Origin: Mesorhizobium sp. L-2-11
Lineage (GTDB): Bacteria > Pseudomonadota > Alphaproteobacteria > Rhizobiales > Rhizobiaceae
Length of the DNA: 64,000 nucleotides
Assembly: GCF_016756595.1 (NCBI RefSeq)
Contig: NZ_AP023259.1
Coordinates: forward strand, 124,001 to 188,000
Direction: 5' to 3'
The notes under the pieces: generated by a model
Database searches by the model: none
The model's input: only the letters and a program-made list of their open reading frames with translations
Told to the model about the DNA's origin: nothing
Program-made: the position numbers and the translations under genes
Shown: piece after piece, positions 61,806 through 64,000 of the stretch
Numbering within the stretch: the stretch's first letter is position 1
How the letters are laid out: every line of letters begins with the position of its first letter

Positions 61806-63446
61806 ATGGTTCTACCGGGTCTTGCCCTTCCCGACGACGTTGATGCGCTGAAGGCGATGATCCTTTCCATGGCTCGCGAGCAGGCTGCAAGCGAGGCCCG
61901 GATCGCAGTCGCCGACGCTCGGATCGCAGCATCTGAGGCGGAGGTCGCCCGGCTGAAAGCTGTCGAGAAAAGCGCCAGCGAGCGGATCGCCAATCTCACG
62001 TCAATCCTGAAAGTTTTACAGCGCACGCAACATGGCACGCGTTCCGAGCGGCTACGCCTGGCCATCGACGACGAGCAGGCCTCCTTTGCCTTCGAAGAGG
62101 TCGAGACCGGCCTTTCGGAAATCCGGAGCGAACTCGACCGCGCGGTCGGGAACAAGCCGAAGCGCGCCCCGCGTCCGCGCAAGGGCTTTGCTGCCCACCT
62201 CGAACGCATCGAGGAGGTCGTCGAGCCGGAAATCCCGGCCGACTGCGAGGGGCTTGAAAAGGTTCTGATCGGCGAGGATCGATCCGAGCGGCTGGACGTC
62301 GTGCCGCCGAAGTTCCAGGTCATCGTCACGCGCCGTCCCAAATACGCCTTCCGGGGCCGTGACGGCGTGGTCCAGGCTCTGGCGCCGGCGCACATCATCG
62401 AAAGCGGGCTGCCGACGGAGCGGCTGCTCGCCTATATCGCCGTCTCCAAATACGCCGACGGCCTCCCGCTTTATCGGCAGGAGGCGATCTATCTGCGCGA
62501 CGGCGTCGAGATCAGCCGGTCGTTGATGGCGCAGTGGATGGGGCATCTGGGCTTCGAGCTGCAGATGCTTGCTGATTACATACTGGAGCGCATCAAGGAG
62601 GGCGAAAGGGTCTTCGCCGACGAGACGACCTTGCCCACCCTTGCCCCTGGTTCCGGGAAAACCACGAAAGCCTGGTTGTGGGCCTACGCACGGGATGACC
62701 GACCCTATGGCGGAACCAGTCCGCCAATGGTTGCCTATCGTTTTGAAGACAGCAGAGGTGCGGATTGCGTGGCGCGCCACCTCGCCGGATTCAGCGGTAT
62801 CCTGCAAGTGGATGGCTACTCGGCCTATACCAACCTGGTCAAGGCACGGGCCAAAGCCGGCAGCAATGAAACAATCCGGCTCGCCGGGTGCTGGGCTCAC
62901 CTGCGGCGCAAATTCTACGACCTGCACATCAGCGGGGTCTCGCAGGCCGCGACGGATTCGATCATCGCCATGACCGAATTGTGGAAGGTCGAGGACGAGG
63001 TCCGCGGCAAGGATGCCGGAAGCCGCGCCGCGCTACGTCAGGAAAAGTCCGTGGCCATTGTCGCGAGCCTCTTCGATCTATGGGAAGCGGAACTGGGCAA
63101 GGTCTCCGGAAAATCCAAGACCGCCGAGGCGATCCGCTACGCGCTCACCCGGCGGGAGGCGCTGGAACGCTTTCTGATGGACGGTCGCATCGAAATCGAC
63201 TCCAATATCGTCGAGCGTGCAATCAGGCCCCAGACGATCACGCGAAAGAATAGTCTATTCGCCGGCAGCCACGGCGGTGGACGAACCTGGGCGACGGTAG
63301 CCACCTTGCTGCAAACCTGCAAAATGAACAGCGTCGATCCGCTCGACTGGCTCTCGCAGACCTTGACCCGCATCGCTCAAGGCTGGCCGGCATCCGAAAT
63401 CGAAATGCTCATGCCTTGGAACTTTAGGCCTGACGTTATCGGCTGA
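61806..63446 (+). CDS. tnpC: IS66 transposase TnpC (546 aa)
   Basis: ATG 61806 is chosen. The protein has a leucine-zipper N-terminus (about 12-75, helical with repeated heptads), a zinc-finger-type region, and the DDE_Tnp_IS66 core: VFADETTLPTLAPGSGKTTK, LQVDGYSAYTNLVKARAKAG and RFLMDGRIEIDSNIVERAIR. The C-terminal domain ends WNFRPDVIG. The gene looks intact and ends 8 bp before the right terminus of the IS. Confidence 0.94.
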   Translation: MVLPGLALPDDVDALKAMILSMAREQAASEARIAVADARIAASEAEVARLKAVEKSASERIANLTSILKVLQRTQHGTRSERLRLAIDDEQASFAFEEVETGLSEIRSELDRAVGNKPKRAPRPRKGFAAHLERIEEVVEPEIPADCEGLEKVLIGEDRSERLDVVPPKFQVIVTRRPKYAFRGRDGVVQALAPAHIIESGLPTERLLAYIAVSKYADGLPLYRQEAIYLRDGVEISRSLMAQWMGHLGFELQMLADYILERIKEGERVFADETTLPTLAPGSGKTTKAWLWAYARDDRPYGGTSPPMVAYRFEDSRGADCVARHLAGFSGILQVDGYSAYTNLVKARAKAGSNETIRLAGCWAHLRRKFYDLHISGVSQAATDSIIAMTELWKVEDEVRGKDAGSRAALRQEKSVAIVASLFDLWEAELGKVSGKSKTAEAIRYALTRREALERFLMDGRIEIDSNIVERAIRPQTITRKNSLFAGSHGGGRTWATVATLLQTCKMNSVDPLDWLSQTLTRIAQGWPASEIEMLMPWNFRPDVIG

Positions 63447-63454
63447 CCGCTTAC

Positions 63455-63693
63455 AATAGTCTTACCTTTGCCAGCCTTCTACGGGCAAGCGTTCGCGCCA
63501 GAGGTTCAAAGCCGCGTCCGTAACTCTCAACAATGAAAGACAGCGTCATCAGATCGAGCAGAAGGTCGTCGATCGCGTGTGTGAGCGCATCGGACCTTTG
63601 TTCGAATTGAAGCAGCAAGGCGCGCGCCTCTTCGATCGCGGCTCGGCAATCGTCTGCGTCTATCAGTGCGTCAACCCTGTCGAAGATCTGCAA
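63455..63693 (-). CDS. hypothetical protein, last residues replaced by IS66 (~80 aa)
   Basis: On the - strand MQIFDRVDALIDADDCRAAI, then LTHAIDDLLLDLMTLSFIVE, encodes a small helical protein. Its stop TAA is created at the IS66 junction; across the IS it would have read on for four more residues (SGGV, then D and stop), so the effect on function may be slight. The start is uncertain (TTG 63693 or further upstream). Not recognised. Confidence 0.5.
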
Positions 63694-63807
63694 GCGCTCT
63701 CACTTCCCAAGCCACACTCAACGCATTGAACGCCGCTGGTGAGTGCGTTTTCACCGAAGGACATGGTCGCGTCTCGCGAAAAGGTCTCACCCAGAAAAGT
63801 GCCTGTG

Positions 63808-64000
63808 ATGAGGCATGATAGGTCAAACGACAAGCAGGAATCCGGGCTCCCTCCAGATGATGCTTTCGAAGGCGAGGTGCGCCGGCTCGGGTCTCGTTAC
63901 GGCGTCTCGGCCGCAAATTACTGGTCAGAAGGAACTGTGACCGCGTTCGTCGGAGGCAAAAGAGTTTCTCTCAATTCTGCCAGCCGCCACGGTTCAGTCG
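63808..64000 (+). CDS. hypothetical protein, runs off the right edge
   Basis: From ATG 63808 the frame MRHDRSNDKQESGLPPDDAF, then EGEVRRLGSRYGVSAANYWS and EGTVTAFVGGKRVS, stays open to the end of the window. A short charged N-terminus and a start of folded sequence are visible. No family was recognised. It is divergent from the IS66-cut gene. Confidence 0.4.
   Translation, partial: MRHDRSNDKQESGLPPDDAFEGEVRRLGSRYGVSAANYWSEGTVTAFVGGKRVSLNSASRHGSV

Larger units (their letters stand above)
60988..63454 (+). mobile_element. IS66-family insertion sequence (2467 bp)
   Basis: The ends are GTAAGCGCGTAGGCG (60988) and the complement of GTAAGCGGTCAGCCG (ending 63454). The target AATAGTCT is duplicated, 8 bp as is usual for IS66 (60980-60987, 63455-63462). 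It contains tnpA, tnpB and tnpC, the first with an internal deletion. It cuts the last residues of a gene on the - strand. Confidence 0.95.

Overview
The window looks like an accessory region (symbiotic plasmid, chromid or integrative conjugative element) of a rhizobium-type alphaproteobacterium (Hyphomicrobiales). The reasons are high GC, a MucR/Ros regulator, DUF982 proteins, a SyrB-like protein, an extra CIRCE-controlled groESL operon, a Ti-type TraA/TraD/TraG transfer set, and the DUF736/DUF932/DUF2493/DUF1419/ParB-like gene set that usually accompanies rhizobial conjugative elements. No nod, nif or fix gene, tRNA, rRNA or CRISPR array was seen.

Layout. 1-1.7 kb: an IS1595 fragment, a mucR-type gene and a cold-shock gene cut by an IS3 copy. 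1.7-11.7 kb: insertion-element layers. An IS21 element (istA/istB, - strand) is interrupted twice by small elements that each encode a ~700-residue large serine recombinase. One of them (about 7475-10779) sits in istA, and removing it restores the istA frame exactly. 12-19 kb: two membrane GGDEF-EAL proteins with an IS630 and two DUF982-type genes between them. 19-20.2 kb: an IS3 remnant abutting a broken HPP membrane-protein gene. 21-23.3 kb: groES-groEL. 23.4-26 kb: a small exported protein, a resolvase with its res region, and an AT-rich alpha/beta hydrolase.

26-37.4 kb is a conjugation module: traA (-), then divergent traD, traG, a CbbX-like AAA+ ATPase, a one-TM protein and an exported protein, the last four nearly or fully overlapping. 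traG is split by an IS30 that is itself split by an IS4-family element; target duplications mark both events. 37.4-43 kb holds a PIN toxin-antitoxin pair with a palindromic operator, DUF736, SLOG-like and pRiA4b ORF-3-like genes. 42.9-49.2 kb is a complete Tn3-family transposon inserted in a DUF2493 gene. Its cargo is a periplasmic SirB1-like protein, a miniature RHS toxin-like gene with an in-frame TGA, and a candidate immunity gene.

49.2-60.3 kb, read on the - strand, is the conserved mobile-element backbone: ParB-like, DUF1419, a hypothetical protein, SyrB-like, DUF932, a frameshifted Toprim/DUF7146 gene and DUF2493. A second copy of the first IS3, itself carrying an intact IS30, interrupts it. 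An IS66 element with an 8-bp duplication (60988-63454) and two partial genes close the window.

Overall this is a conjugative element in decay. Its coupling-protein gene, one SLOG gene and one primase-like gene are broken, and paired inverted IS copies could invert 20 to 50 kb. The most novel-looking items are the serine-recombinase elements with a shared end signature inside IS21 genes, and the mini-RHS cargo of the Tn3 transposon. All family assignments come from reading the sequence; no database search was run.
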